Counted from the stretch's first letter, positions 37,936 to 47,617 are shown. The stretch is 64,000 bases of DNA from Pseudomonadota bacterium (GCA_021801265.1 JAJYYE010000004.1:244065-308064), one strand, 5' to 3'. The notes: generated by a model from the sequence alone, not told the origin. Program-made: numbers and translations.

Positions 37936-38721
37936 TTAATATCCCAAACGCCGCCGGGCTTCGCTGTGCAATGCAGCCGTTGCGGCGGCACACACGGTGG
38001 TGGTATCCAGCCCTACCGGCTTGCCATCAAGATCGGTAAACACCCCCCCTGCTTCGCGCACAATCACCGACAAAGCAGCGATATCAAGCACATTCACATC
38101 CGATTCAATCACCAAATCAATCGCGCCGCGGGCGAGCAAATGATAGTGGTAGAAATCGCCATAGCCGCGCGTGCGATTGACGTCGCGCACCAGGCTCGCC
38201 AAACCCGCCCAACCGTCAGGGTTTGCGGCCAACGTTTTGAGATTGCCCACCGACAGCGTCGCCGCCGTGATGGTATCAATCCGGCTGACTTTCGCTTGTT
38301 TATCCATCCAGAATGCACCACCACCCTGTTCGGCATAGGCATGCTCACCAAACACAGGCGCGCTGGAAACGCCCAAAATCAATTCATCACCACGCAACAG
38401 CGCAATCTGCGTGGAGAAAAACGGATATTCGCGCACGAAGCTCTTGGTGCCATCAATCGGATCAACCAGCCAGGTGTATTCGGCATCCGGACGCGTTTTA
38501 CCGGTTTCCTCGCCATAAAAACCATGTTCGGGAAACTGCGCGAGGATGACGGCCTTAATCGCCTCTTCGGTTTCCACATCGGCAATCGTGACCGGCGACG
38601 CATCAGCTTTGATGGTGATATCAATATTTTGCTGCCAGTACTTGCGCACAATGGTTTCGGCAGCGCGGGCAGCGGCCAAGGCCGTTTCCAAATAAATACT
38701 CGGCGTGTGAGAGCTCGACAT
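37936..38721 (-). CDS. inositol monophosphatase-family phosphatase, HisN-like
   Basis: A 261-residue Mg-dependent phosphatase of the inositol monophosphatase superfamily. Metal and catalytic motifs are intact: GEETG near residue 69, WLVDPIDGTKSFVREYPFFS near 85, and LDIAALSVIVREAGG near 210. The closest pattern I know is the actinobacterial-type histidinol-phosphate phosphatase HisN, but CysQ or SuhB-type substrates are possible. The frame extends to 38850; the ATG at 38721 has AAGGAA eight bases upstream. It is divergent from the amidotransferase gene. Confidence 0.85.
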   Translation of the reverse strand: MSSSHTPSIYLETALAAARAAETIVRKYWQQNIDITIKADASPVTIADVETEEAIKAVILAQFPEHGFYGEETGKTRPDAEYTWLVDPIDGTKSFVREYPFFSTQIALLRGDELILGVSSAPVFGEHAYAEQGGGAFWMDKQAKVSRIDTITAATLSVGNLKTLAANPDGWAGLASLVRDVNRTRGYGDFYHYHLLARGAIDLVIESDVNVLDIAALSVIVREAGGVFTDLDGKPVGLDTTTVCAAATAALHSEARRRLGY

Positions 38722-38879
38722 GGGTCTTCCTTCAATAGGGCCATAAAAAATGGACAATAATTCAAGCGGGTAATTTACCTGATTCACCGGCTGTTTTGTT
38801 AATCGAATCCATTGTGCCGTGGCCACAAGGGCCCAGGCTGCTAGAATCACCCCACGTCATTTCATGAAGGGAAAACAGC

Positions 38880-40658
38880 ATGTGCGGTATTTGTGGTTGG
38901 TTGGCGGCCCCGGGGCAACGACCGAATTTAGGGGCGATACGGCGCATGATGGATCGGTTGGACCGGCGCGGACCTGATCACGAAGGCAGTTTTTCGGATG
39001 GTCCCATGGCGCTGGGACATCGGCGGCTATCCATTCTGGATTTAAGTTTTCATGGTGCCCAGCCGATGATCGACCGCGAGCACGGTCTGGCACTGGCGTT
39101 CAACGGCACCATTTACAACCACCCGGAACTGCGCCAGGAACTGCGTGCTTTGGGGCATCGGTTTGAATCGACGGGTGACACCGAGGTCATCCTCAAAGCC
39201 TATGCGCAATGGGGCAAGGATTGCGTTACGCATCTGACCGGCATGTTCGCCTTTGCCCTCTGGGATTTGAAAACCGGCGCCCTCTTTTTGGCGCGTGATC
39301 GGCTCGGCATCAAGCCGTTGTATTACACCGAAGACCCAAGCGACCCACGGGCACCGCTGCGCTTTGCCTCCAGCTTGCCCGCATTGCTGGCCGGCGGTGG
39401 CGTCAATACGGAATTCGACCCGATTGCCCTGCATCATCAGTTCACGCTGCATGGTTCTGTACCCGCACCCCATACAATCCTGCAAGGGGTGCGGAAACTT
39501 GAGCCCGGCTCCAGCTTGCACATCGACGCAAGCGGCAGACGCCAACTTCAACGCTATTGGCAAATTGATGCGACCGAGCGCCGTGATTTAGATGCCAATC
39601 AATGGCAGGAAAAAATTCATGCCGGATTGCTCAAAGCGGTGAAGCGACGACTGGATATCAGCGATGTACCCGTCGGCGTGCTGCTGTCCGGCGGTCTCGA
39701 TTCCTCGCTGATTGTCGCGCTGGCGCATGAAGCGGGTATCACGCCACAAACCTTCACCATCGGCTTCGAAGATCAACCTGAAGAAAAAGGCAGCGAGTTT
39801 GAGTTTTCCGATCCGGTCGCCGCCCGCTATCGCACGCAACATCACCGTTTTCATATTCCCAACAACCAAGTTCTGGAACGCTTGCCCGAAGCCATCGCGC
39901 AGATGAGCGAGCCGATGTTTGCTCAGGACGCGGTGGCGTTTTATTTGCTTTCCGAGCAGGTTTCCAAGGAAGTCAAAGTGGTTTTGAGCGGCCAAGGTGC
40001 GGATGAAGTGTTTGGGGGTTATTTTTGGTATCCGCAGATGGCCGCCGCGCAAGGCTCGGACATTGAGCGGTTTGCGCCCTTTTATTTCGACCGGGATCAC
40101 GAAGAGTTTTTGCGGATGGTCACCGCACCGTTTCGGGGAGATGACCATACCAGCGCACGCATCACGCATGAATTTTCGATGATTCGCGGCAAAAATTACA
40201 TCAATCGCGTGCTGGGTTTGGATACCAGCACCTTAATTGTCGATGACCCAGTCAAGCGGGTAGACAACATGACCATGGCTTGGGGGCTGGAAGCGCGTGT
40301 ACCGTTTCTCGATCACGAACTGGTGGAATTGGCCATGCAAATGCCTGCCCAATACAAACTTGATCTTGAAGGTAAAGGCATATTGAAACGCATTGCCCGG
40401 GGCCGCGTCCCCGATGCAGTCATTGACCGTCCCAAAGGGTATTTTCCCGTCCCCGCGCTGAAATATGTACGCGGGCCGTTTTTTGAATTTATGCGTGAAA
40501 TCCTGAGCTCACCCACCGCCCAGGCACGCGGATTATTTGAACCCAGCTATGTGAATCGCCTGCTTTTACAGCCGGATCAGCACTTCACGCGGCTGCAAGG
40601 GGCTAAACTCTGGCATCTGGCGGTATTTGAATTGTGGCTCCAGCAAAATAATCTGTAA
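38880..40658 (+). CDS. asparagine synthase-family amidotransferase (NAGGN type)
   Basis: A 592-residue glutamine-dependent amidotransferase: class II glutaminase domain with catalytic Cys2 (MCGICGW), [26 protein letters not shown], and a synthetase domain with the PP-loop [11 protein letters not shown] near residue 268, [15 protein letters not shown] and [16 protein letters not shown]. The details ([30 protein letters not shown]) match what I recall of N-acetylglutaminylglutamine amide (osmolyte) amidotransferases better than AsnB. The usual partner, the N-acetylglutaminylglutamine synthetase, is not adjacent. GAAGGG precedes the ATG. The 3' end runs into a broken phnA gene on the other strand. 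Confidence 0.85.
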   Translation: MCGICGWLAAPGQRPNLGAIRRMMDRLDRRGPDHEGSFSDGPMALGHRRLSILDLSFHGAQPMIDREHGLALAFNGTIYNHPELRQELRALGHRFESTGDTEVILKAYAQWGKDCVTHLTGMFAFALWDLKTGALFLARDRLGIKPLYYTEDPSDPRAPLRFASSLPALLAGGGVNTEFDPIALHHQFTLHGSVPAPHTILQGVRKLEPGSSLHIDASGRRQLQRYWQIDATERRDLDANQWQEKIHAGLLKAVKRRLDISDVPVGVLLSGGLDSSLIVALAHEAGITPQTFTIGFEDQPEEKGSEFEFSDPVAARYRTQHHRFHIPNNQVLERLPEAIAQMSEPMFAQDAVAFYLLSEQVSKEVKVVLSGQGADEVFGGYFWYPQMAAAQGSDIERFAPFYFDRDHEEFLRMVTAPFRGDDHTSARITHEFSMIRGKNYINRVLGLDTSTLIVDDPVKRVDNMTMAWGLEARVPFLDHELVELAMQMPAQYKLDLEGKGILKRIARGRVPDAVIDRPKGYFPVPALKYVRGPFFEFMREILSSPTAQARGLFEPSYVNRLLLQPDQHFTRLQGAKLWHLAVFELWLQQNNL

Positions 40659-40661
40659 TCG

Positions 40662-40832
40662 CAGGCCAGAAATAAAAGAGATCGGGGCTTTGAATTCATC
40701 GTTATCAGTCAGACGAACATTTTTAACCAGCGTGCCGCGTTTAAGCGTGACTGGTGTGCCTTTCACCTTCAAATCCTTAATCACCTGAACGCTATCACCA
40801 TCATTTAGCAATATACCGTTACGGTTTTTGAC
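40662..40832 (-). pseudogene. PhnA/YjdM remnant
   Basis: Minus-strand translation gives [15 protein letters not shown], then [20 protein letters not shown] and [10 protein letters not shown], a clear match to the C-terminal domain of PhnA/YjdM (alkylphosphonate-utilisation family by name). The N-terminal zinc-ribbon half is missing and the last beta strands are lost where the amidotransferase gene ends. The gene is broken at both ends. Confidence 0.8.
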
Positions 40833-41214
40833 TGTGCGTTCCCTAGGGTTCTCCTGCTGAAAGAGGGCGCATGATCACAAATCCGGCAAGAGAACGGGCA
40901 GTCGGCAGCGGATTCCAGTCCACATCAATGGCTCAAGGCCGTATCCCGTTTCGGAGGCTTGCATTCAAATAATCCAGTAAATTTTGGCACGGCAAAATCA
41001 CCGGGCATGTGTTGCGGCGTACCCAATCATTCTGCCAGGTGGCGGCGGCTCACCCGCCGTTCTGCATCGGCCTTGGTGCGGGCAAATAACACATCTTCAT
41101 ATTCACGCTGTAGCCCGCCACATCGGATTTGACCGATGCGCGGACTGAATCCCCAAACGAGTTCGGTCATGTTGACGCTTAACTTCCCGATAGGATAAGC
41201 TACATCACTGAATT
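40833..41214. other. intergenic stretch with a possible relic ORF
   Basis: A minus-strand frame from ATG 41170 to TGA 41027 (47 residues) reads TELVWGFSPRIGQIRCGGLQ and continues ADAERRVSRRHLAE. The strand stays largely open in neighbouring frames downstream, as in a frameshifted gene. I do not recognise the family. Together with the phnA remnant this points to a decayed segment. Confidence 0.35.
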
Positions 41215-41751
41215 TTATGGATTATTTTTAATCATCTGCATTAATTGCCCCGTCGTAATTGCACCGACATGCCGCGCAACCAGTTCACCTTTGGGATTAA
41301 TCAAAAAAGTCGTCGGAATACCCGGCACATTGCCAAACACGGCCAATTCATTAGGGCTGGTTTTGAAAATGGGATAGGCCAAATGATTTTCTTCCGCGAA
41401 GAGAGACAACTCACCCTCGGATTGATTTGTATCGACGCTCAAACCCCAGACTTTAATGTGATCTTTTTCATGTTCACGCGCAAATTCGGCCAGCTCAGGT
41501 AATTCCTTTCGGCAAGGGGGACACCAGGTTGCCCAAATATTGATCACCACATAATTGCCGCGCTCCGCAGTCAACGTGTGCATTTTCCCGTTCACATCCT
41601 GCTTTGAAAACTCAAGCGGTGCGGCAAATGCCGACATGGCAGCCCCCATCATCAAAAATGCACCAAACCATAACGTCCAGCGCTGCGCTTTTTTTATCAC
41701 CATCAAAACGGTTTGAGAAAATTTCATCCACAACAGGGGTTGCACCAACAT
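41215..41751 (-). CDS. TlpA-like periplasmic thiol-disulfide protein
   Basis: A 178-residue thioredoxin-fold protein of the TlpA/ResA type, exported by a hydrophobic N-terminal segment (WTLWFGAFLMMGAAMSAFA). The redox motif WCPPC lies in INIWATWCPPCRKELPELA, and the cis-proline is in GIPTTFLI. The family reduces periplasmic disulfides, often in cytochrome c maturation; the partner here is not known. The frame opens at 41766, but GAGGA just before the ATG at 41751 makes that the better start. It is divergent from wrbA across about 280 bases with no gene. Confidence 0.88.
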   Translation of the reverse strand: MLVQPLLWMKFSQTVLMVIKKAQRWTLWFGAFLMMGAAMSAFAAPLEFSKQDVNGKMHTLTAERGNYVVINIWATWCPPCRKELPELAEFAREHEKDHIKVWGLSVDTNQSEGELSLFAEENHLAYPIFKTSPNELAVFGNVPGIPTTFLINPKGELVARHVGAITTGQLMQMIKNNP

Positions 41752-42034
41752 TTTGTCCTCACTCATTTAAAAAATTGCCACAGTTACCCATGGATCCTCT
41801 GATTAACGCCCAAAAATCAATCAATGGCAAACCGGCATGTGCGGGTTAACCAACCTGTTGACAGGGATTTTTCACCAAACCTCAAAAAACTTAGCGTAAG
41901 TTGGCTATGATGTTCCACACAATGAACGATCATCCCTCGTCTGTCATGAGCATAGCCTAAAGCGGCGGCAAGAATAGGTTGATTGGATCTACTCGCCATC
42001 CTTACATTTTATTTATCGGGAACACCCAGCACGC

Positions 42035-42628
42035 ATGAGCGAAATTCTGGTTCTTTATTACAGTCGATATGGTGCCACGACACGCTTGGCGCATCAGGCA
42101 GCCCGCGGTGTTGAACAGGTTTCGGGCATGCACGCTCGAATCCGCCGCATTCCCGCTCTCCCCGATGCCCACGGCGCGGTACCCGAAATCGCGCACGATG
42201 CCCCGCCGGTGGTGCAACCGCAAGATTTTGAGGAATGTAGCGGGTTGCTACTGGGCAGCCCAACCTACTTTGGCGGCATGGCGGCGGCAGTAAAACACCT
42301 GCTCGACGACACCAGTCGCCAATGGTTCAAAGGCACCTTATCGGGAAAACCGGCGGGTGTGTTTACCTCAACCGGTTCGATGCACGGCGGCCAGGAAACG
42401 GTATTGCTCTCGATGATCGTCCCCTTGCTGCACCACGGGATGCTGATTGTTGGCATCCCCTACTCCGAACCCGCGCTGGCACATACACAAACGGGAGGCA
42501 CACCGTACGGGGCAAGCCACACCACAGGCAATAATCGGCCATTGAGCATGGAAGAACGTCAACTCACCCAAGCGCTTGGGCAGCGGGTTGCCGAGACAGC
42601 ACAAAAGCTTTTGCTGCCATCAACATAA
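42035..42628 (+). CDS. wrbA: WrbA-type NAD(P)H:quinone oxidoreductase
   Basis: A 197-residue flavodoxin-fold FMN quinone reductase. Seen: ILVLYYSRYGATTRLA (FMN phosphate loop), GSPTYFGGMAAAVKHLLDDT, GVFTSTGSMHGGQETVLLSM and SEPALAHTQTGGTPYG, all WrbA-like. It reduces quinones by two electrons in oxidative stress defence. It is followed after eight bases by a DUF2069 membrane protein, a pairing known in other gammaproteobacteria. Confidence 0.93.
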   Translation: MSEILVLYYSRYGATTRLAHQAARGVEQVSGMHARIRRIPALPDAHGAVPEIAHDAPPVVQPQDFEECSGLLLGSPTYFGGMAAAVKHLLDDTSRQWFKGTLSGKPAGVFTSTGSMHGGQETVLLSMIVPLLHHGMLIVGIPYSEPALAHTQTGGTPYGASHTTGNNRPLSMEERQLTQALGQRVAETAQKLLLPST

Positions 42629-42636
42629 CCCACCCC

Positions 42637-43023
42637 ATGAATCCCCCCGCGCACCCCGTGACCGTTCTGTGGCTTCGCCGGGTAATTATCGGCGTACAGC
42701 CCTTGATCTCGGCAAGCTATCTGGGCATGGCATTTTGGGGTGAAGGTGTTGCCCGGCCGCAAGGCGCCTGGCTTTTTACGCTTATTTTACCGACGCTGCT
42801 TGTCTTATCCGGCATGTGGAAAGGCCAATACTCCGCATTTGTGTGGGCGGCTCTGGCCGATTTGTTCTATCTGATGGCTGCCAGCACGGACGCATGGAGT
42901 TCAAACGCTGATCGGGGGTTCAATATCGCCATCCTTGCCCTTGCGATCATAGGGTTTTGCGCGGCTTGGGCACAGGGGATCATTTTCCGCCGGAATCGAC
43001 GCCGCCCAACCGTCCGTCATTAA
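42637..43023 (+). CDS. DUF2069 membrane protein
   Basis: A 128-residue protein with four predicted spans and the DUF2069 pattern (LWLRRVIIGVQPLI, LLVLSGMWKGQYSAFVWAALADLFYLM). The function is unknown. It is eight bases after wrbA and likely in its operon. Confidence 0.85.
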   Translation: MNPPAHPVTVLWLRRVIIGVQPLISASYLGMAFWGEGVARPQGAWLFTLILPTLLVLSGMWKGQYSAFVWAALADLFYLMAASTDAWSSNADRGFNIAILALAIIGFCAAWAQGIIFRRNRRRPTVRH

Positions 43024-43076
43024 TTTTGGTTATGATGCGCTTCAGACCATCTACCCCTTTGATCGAAGGATAACTC

Positions 43077-43898
43077 ATGATTCGCAAATGCCTGTTCCCA
43101 GCTGCCGGTTATGGCACCCGTTTTTTACCGGCCACCAAAGTCATGCCAAAAGAGATGCTTCCTATTCTTGACCGTCCACTCATACAATATGGGGTGGAGG
43201 AAGCCATGGAAGCCGGCATCAAGAACATGGCGATTGTGACCGGCCGAGGCAAGCGCGCACTGGAAGATCACTTTGATGTGAATTACGAACTCGAACATCA
43301 AATTCGTGGTACATCAAAAGCGAGCCTACTGGCCAGTATTGATCGGCTAATTGACAACTGCACATTTTCGTATACCCGTCAAATCAGCATGTTAGGCTTA
43401 GGGCATGCCATCTTAACGGGTGAGCCCTTAATTGGTAATGAACCCTTCGCCGTGGTTTTGGCGGATGACCTCTGCGTCAGTTCGCCCAACGGGGTCTTGA
43501 GCCAAATGGTTGAGATCTACAATCGTTATCAATGCAGCGTCGTTGCGGTAGAAGAAGTGCCGATGAGTGAAATCCATAAATATGGTGTCATCGCAGGCAC
43601 ACCAATCGATGATGATTTAATTCAAGTCACCAATATGATCGAAAAACCGGTGGCCAATCTTGCGCCGAGCAATCTGGCGATTATTGGCCGCTATATTTTA
43701 ACACCCGATATTTTTGACATTCTCGAAGCAACCAAAGCAGGCGCCGGGGGAGAAATTCAACTCACAGACGCCTTGCGCGCCCAAGCAGAACAAGGCAAAG
43801 TCATTGCCTATAAATTCAAGGGGCAACGTTTTGATTGCGGTAGCCCCTCGGGTTTTGTGGCCGCCACCAACCATTTCTATCACCTGAGCCGTCGTTGA
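43077..43898 (+). CDS. galU: UTP-glucose-1-phosphate uridylyltransferase
   Basis: GalU forms UDP-glucose from UTP and glucose 1-phosphate for envelope polysaccharides. The 273-residue product has the nucleotidyltransferase start CLFPAAGYGTRFLPATKVMPKE (loop residues 5-15), VEEAMEAGIKN, VTGRGKRALEDHFD, AVVLADDLCV and GGEIQLTDALR. AAGGA precedes the ATG. It is a single gene followed closely by slyD. Confidence 0.97.
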   Translation: MIRKCLFPAAGYGTRFLPATKVMPKEMLPILDRPLIQYGVEEAMEAGIKNMAIVTGRGKRALEDHFDVNYELEHQIRGTSKASLLASIDRLIDNCTFSYTRQISMLGLGHAILTGEPLIGNEPFAVVLADDLCVSSPNGVLSQMVEIYNRYQCSVVAVEEVPMSEIHKYGVIAGTPIDDDLIQVTNMIEKPVANLAPSNLAIIGRYILTPDIFDILEATKAGAGGEIQLTDALRAQAEQGKVIAYKFKGQRFDCGSPSGFVAATNHFYHLSRR

Positions 43899-43941
43899 TC
43901 AGAGGATCATTAAAGACGACTTACTTTCGAGGACATTTTGC

Positions 43942-44427
43942 ATGCACGTTTCAGAAAATGCGGTCGTTGCGATCGAGTACACCTTAAAAAATGATGAGGG
44001 CGATGTGCTCGATAGCTCAGTAGGCCATGCCCCGCTGACTTATCTTCACGGCCATCACAACATCATTTCCGGCTTGGAAAATGCGCTTGTCGGCAAAAAA
44101 GTCGGCGACACTTTTACCGTCACCATCCCACCGGAAGAAGCTTATGGCCTGCGCGATGACAGCATGACCCAAGTGGTACCGCGGCATTTGTTCCAAGGTG
44201 TGGATGAGATCATTCCTGGTATGAAATTCCACGCAGAAGCGGAACACGGCGTGAATGTCGTCACCGTTATCGACGTCAAAGGTGATCAAGTTCATTTGGA
44301 TGCCAATCATGAACTCGCCGGTGAAACTTTGCATTTTGACGTGGTGGTTAAAGATATTCGCGCGGCCTCTGCCGAAGAAATCGAACACGGTCATGCGCAT
44401 GGCCCTGATGGTCATCATCACCACTAA
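43942..44427 (+). CDS. slyD: SlyD-type FKBP peptidyl-prolyl isomerase
   Basis: A 161-residue FKBP isomerase and chaperone with inserted IF domain: VAIEYTLKNDEGDVLDSS, YLHGHHNIISGLENALVGK, PPEEAYG, and the His-rich tail GHAHGPDGHHHH that binds nickel and other metals in homologues. GAGGA lies upstream of the ATG. A strong hairpin follows. Confidence 0.94.
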   Translation: MHVSENAVVAIEYTLKNDEGDVLDSSVGHAPLTYLHGHHNIISGLENALVGKKVGDTFTVTIPPEEAYGLRDDSMTQVVPRHLFQGVDEIIPGMKFHAEAEHGVNVVTVIDVKGDQVHLDANHELAGETLHFDVVVKDIRAASAEEIEHGHAHGPDGHHHH

Positions 44428-44461
44428 ATTCGTGCGCGTTATTCGCACATTGCACGCCAGC

Positions 44462-44488
44462 ACCCCCGATCACTTGATCGGGGGGGTT
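44462..44488 (+). terminator. slyD terminator
   Basis: CCCCCGATC pairs with GATCGGGGG around actt, followed by ggtta. The stem is strong but the T run is short. Confidence 0.75.
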
Positions 44489-44525
44489 ATGTCGGCACCC
44501 GCAGATCGGCGTCTAATCGCTGAGA

Positions 44526-45365
44526 TTACATCACCGTCGAAATATGGGTTCTCTCGCCATTGGCCGTTAACCCCGCTCTGGTCTGCGGGTCGCTTCCTTC
44601 CGGCCAAAGATCCTCAAACGCGATAAAAACACTCGCGAACATCAGCGGCAGCAGGATAATTAAACTCAGCATCAAGGTGAACGGCACGCTGATGAACAAG
44701 ACCAGCCAAATCAATCCATAAACCAAAAAAGGAACCCAATTTTGGGTAACTGCCTGAAAACTTTGCTTTAGGGCTGGCCATAAACGCAATCCGCGCAATA
44801 CGATCAAGGGCACGGCGAAAAAGGTTGCCATGCTGTAAACCGCTAGGCCAAGCAACCCGACCGACCAAATCAACCACGCATTGGGGTCTAACAAGACCGG
44901 CATTAAAAACCGCAGCCGTTGTTCATCCGTTGCCGAGATATCGGTTAAAACGGAATGATCAATACCGGAAAGCTTGACCGTGACAAACGTTGCCAATATC
45001 AACAAAACAGCCAAGGTGAAACCGATTGATACCAAGGCCAAGTTCAACAGTGCCTTGCGCGGAGCCGGATCCCTAAATACCGAGAACATCAGATCAAAAG
45101 AAATGGGTTGCTCCCGCGCAAGTGGCTCCACCTGCCCCCGCAGATCAATTTCACGCATCCGCCGAAACACAATATAAACGCCACCGGCAAGAAATGGGGA
45201 AAGAAACGGGGTAATCACATTGCCCAGAAATGGCACCATACTGGCCACAAACAGCAACACATACATCAGCATCACCACACCAATTGCCAACCCCAATCGA
45301 GGCTTGATGAATCGCCAACCATCCAGAATCCAGCCCCAACCCCGACCCGCTCTAACACGCTGCAT
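44526..45365 (-). CDS. BPSS1780-family membrane protein
   Basis: A 279-residue protein with about six spans, starting QRVRAGRGWGWILDGWRFIK and containing FLSPFLAGGVYIVFRRM, which matches the BPSS1780 family. No function is established. The C-terminal tail is hydrophilic. It stands alone between slyD (convergent) and the cbbY gene (divergent). Confidence 0.8.
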   Translation of the reverse strand: MQRVRAGRGWGWILDGWRFIKPRLGLAIGVVMLMYVLLFVASMVPFLGNVITPFLSPFLAGGVYIVFRRMREIDLRGQVEPLAREQPISFDLMFSVFRDPAPRKALLNLALVSIGFTLAVLLILATFVTVKLSGIDHSVLTDISATDEQRLRFLMPVLLDPNAWLIWSVGLLGLAVYSMATFFAVPLIVLRGLRLWPALKQSFQAVTQNWVPFLVYGLIWLVLFISVPFTLMLSLIILLPLMFASVFIAFEDLWPEGSDPQTRAGLTANGERTHISTVM

Positions 45366-45547
45366 TGTTGATTACCCAAGTTTATTCATACGCCAAGCGA
45401 AAAATTCGCGCGAAAGTTATTGTCAACCAGATCCCCCGGTAACGGATGATAAAGCCCGCCCAGCGTCGCACACGATCAATTGACACCCAACTTCCTGCTA
45501 GGATAGCTTAATCAACCCCTATTAAGGCACCAACGCAGGTTTGAATC

Positions 45548-46321
45548 ATGCTAAAAGCAATTTTATTTGATGTAGATGGCACACTGGCCGAAACCGAGCG
45601 CGATGGACACCGCATCGCCTTCAACCAGGCCTTTGCAGAGGCTGGATTAGAGTGGACGTGGGATGTTGATGTCTACGGCGATCTGTTGGCCATTACCGGC
45701 GGCAAGGAACGTATCCGGCATTTTATCGATCACTATCAACCGAGTTACCCGCCACAGGCCAATGAATCCACTTGGATTGCGGGGCTGCATAAAGCAAAAA
45801 CCACACACTATTTGCGCTTGTTGGCGGAGGGCGCGATTCCCTTACGGCCCGGTGTTCGACGGTTACTGGATGAGGCACGCGCGCAAGGTTTACGGTTGGC
45901 GATTGTCACCACAACCACGCCAGAGAATGTCACCGGCTTGCTGGAGGCCACATTAGGCACCGAATCGATCGATTGGTTTGAAGTGATTGCGGCGGGGGAT
46001 ATCGTGCCCCAAAAGAAACCTGCGGGGGATATTTATATCTACACCCTTGCTCAACTGCAATTGCACGCGGATCAATGCTTGGCAATTGAGGATTCGGGCA
46101 ACGGAGTTTACTCAGCGAAAGCAGCGGGTATCCCTGTACTGGTGACTAAAAACGCCTACACTCACGACGATCAATTCACGGGTGCCGTGGCTATTTTAAG
46201 CGATCTCGGCGAGCCAGGGGATGCTGCACAGGCTCATTTCGGACTAAATCCGGCGAATGGCTACGTCGATTGTGCCTATTTGCAGGCATTAGTACGGTCA
46301 GCGGATGAATTCGCGCTGTGA
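45548..46321 (+). CDS. CbbY-type HAD phosphatase
   Basis: A 257-residue HAD phosphatase: nucleophile Asp in AILFDVDGTLAETERDGHR at residues 4-22, TTTTPENV, and KKPAGDIY then IEDSGNGVYSAKAAG. The long cap and the AETERDGHRIAFN start are those of CbbY, which removes xylulose-1,5-bisphosphate, an inhibitor of Rubisco. That fits an autotroph, but no Rubisco gene is in the window and related sugar phosphatases look alike. Confidence 0.85.
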   Translation: MLKAILFDVDGTLAETERDGHRIAFNQAFAEAGLEWTWDVDVYGDLLAITGGKERIRHFIDHYQPSYPPQANESTWIAGLHKAKTTHYLRLLAEGAIPLRPGVRRLLDEARAQGLRLAIVTTTTPENVTGLLEATLGTESIDWFEVIAAGDIVPQKKPAGDIYIYTLAQLQLHADQCLAIEDSGNGVYSAKAAGIPVLVTKNAYTHDDQFTGAVAILSDLGEPGDAAQAHFGLNPANGYVDCAYLQALVRSADEFAL

Positions 46322-46402
46322 TCCGCGTTAAATACCGCACTGACACGCCCAGTTTTCACCGTTAAACTTGACCAAAATATTCGACTTACGCACAGGACAA
46401 CC

Positions 46403-46807
46403 ATGAACCCTAACCATTCACCTGACGCTAACCCTTTTGATTACAACCAATTCATCAATGAATTTGAAGAAGTGACCTATTGGCATTTTGCGTGGTATAG
46501 CCAGATCATGGCGGCGCTCCTGTTTGAAAAGACCAAGCACATTCAGGGTCATCCTGAATGTAAATTTGGTCAATTTATCAATCAAACCCAAATTCCCGCC
46601 GCGCAAAAAGAAGAGTTCAACGCCGTGCGCGATCTGCATCAACAAATGCACGAATCTGCCCGCGCACTCATGGCCACTCGCAATGACAGCAAAGAAGCCG
46701 AAGAAGAAATTTTTCAAGAGTTCTCAGCGCTGCAATCGCTGTTTGCCGCTGCCTGCAATGCACTCTTGCGCGCCGCCATCATGACCTACGCCAAGAACCT
46801 CGCATAA
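46403..46807 (+). CDS. stand-alone CZB (zinc-binding) domain protein
   Basis: A 134-residue helical protein with the chemoreceptor zinc-binding pattern: His in YWHFAWYSQIMAALL, then GHPECKFGQFI (the Cys ligand), then LHQQMHESARAL (the two-His helix). CZB domains sense zinc or oxidants, usually attached to chemoreceptors or diguanylate cyclases. Here it is alone. Function is unknown. Confidence 0.8.
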   Translation: MNPNHSPDANPFDYNQFINEFEEVTYWHFAWYSQIMAALLFEKTKHIQGHPECKFGQFINQTQIPAAQKEEFNAVRDLHQQMHESARALMATRNDSKEAEEEIFQEFSALQSLFAAACNALLRAAIMTYAKNLA

Positions 46808-46832
46808 TTTAATCACACATAAAACTGATTCA

Positions 46833-46860
46833 AACGCCGGCAGGTTTTCTGGCGTTTTTT
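46833..46860 (+). terminator. terminator after CZB gene
   Basis: AACGCC pairs with GGCGTT, with the T run at 46855-46860. Confidence 0.75.
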
Positions 46861-46926
46861 CTGGTTGCTTGATTGATCAAGCGAGTACCCCACGCACCTC
46901 AGCCACACTGATAATAAGGCCTGACC

Positions 46927-47511
46927 ATGAACAAAAATATCGATGAAATTCATGCGCGCATTCAGGCGTTGCAAGAAGAGCTTGAGGGCGAATATCGCAA
47001 ATCATTGGATGCTTTTGAGCTGAAACGCGCCGAACTCGCCGACGAATTTAAGCAACAGCAGAAACACTACAAAACCGGCTTGCTGCGTTTTCTTGCGCGC
47101 TCACGGCCAATGGTGATACTCACGGCGCCCATCATTTACCTGGGTTGGATTCCATTTTTTCTTTTGGATGCGTTTGTCACGGTGTACCAAACCATTTGCT
47201 TCCCGATCTATCGTATCCCACACGTCCGGCGGGCAGATTTTGTCGTATTTGGGCGCGAGGAATTACCCTATCTCAATCTCATTGAAAAATTCAATTGTTT
47301 GTATTGCTCCTATGGCAACGGCGTCGCCGCGTACGTCCGGGAAATTTCAGGCCGCACCGAGCAATATTGGTGCCCCATCAAATACGCCAAACGCATCCAA
47401 GCGGCACATGAACGCTATCCTGATTTTTTCGATTACGGCGATGCAGAAGCCTATCGTCAAGGGCTGGAGCGGTTACGCCAAACCTATGAGGATGAAATAA
47501 AACGCAATTAA
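46927..47511 (+). CDS. conserved membrane protein of unknown function
   Basis: A 194-residue protein. Residues 1-50 form a charged coiled coil (QALQEELEGEYRKSLDAFEL), followed by a hydrophobic hairpin (PMVILTAPIIYLGWIPFFLLDAFVTVY) and a soluble part with cysteines in FNCLYCSYGNGVAAYVREI and EQYWCPIKYAKRI. The Cys-x-x-Cys and third Cys could bind a metal, which is inference. I have seen similar uncharacterised proteins but know no family name. It is a single gene with its own terminator. Confidence 0.75.
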   Translation: MNKNIDEIHARIQALQEELEGEYRKSLDAFELKRAELADEFKQQQKHYKTGLLRFLARSRPMVILTAPIIYLGWIPFFLLDAFVTVYQTICFPIYRIPHVRRADFVVFGREELPYLNLIEKFNCLYCSYGNGVAAYVREISGRTEQYWCPIKYAKRIQAAHERYPDFFDYGDAEAYRQGLERLRQTYEDEIKRN

Positions 47512-47564
47512 CAGGCAGGTGGAAATTGATCACGCTCGGCAATACAGCCTTAAACAGCGCATAA

Positions 47565-47617
47565 AATGGGCTAAAAACCCTCATGTACACAGTGTAAACT
47601 GCGGGTTTTTGCCCATT
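47565..47617. terminator. long bidirectional hairpin
   Basis: AATGGGC and GCCCATT form the outer stem, AAAAACCC and GGGTTTTT the middle, and TACAC-a-GTGTA an inner hairpin. It lies between the 46927 gene and hda, which converge. Confidence 0.85.

Noticed and set aside
37789..38760. Plus-strand frame of 323 codons
   Set aside because: Antisense shadow of the HisN-like phosphatase, whose motifs are all on the minus strand.
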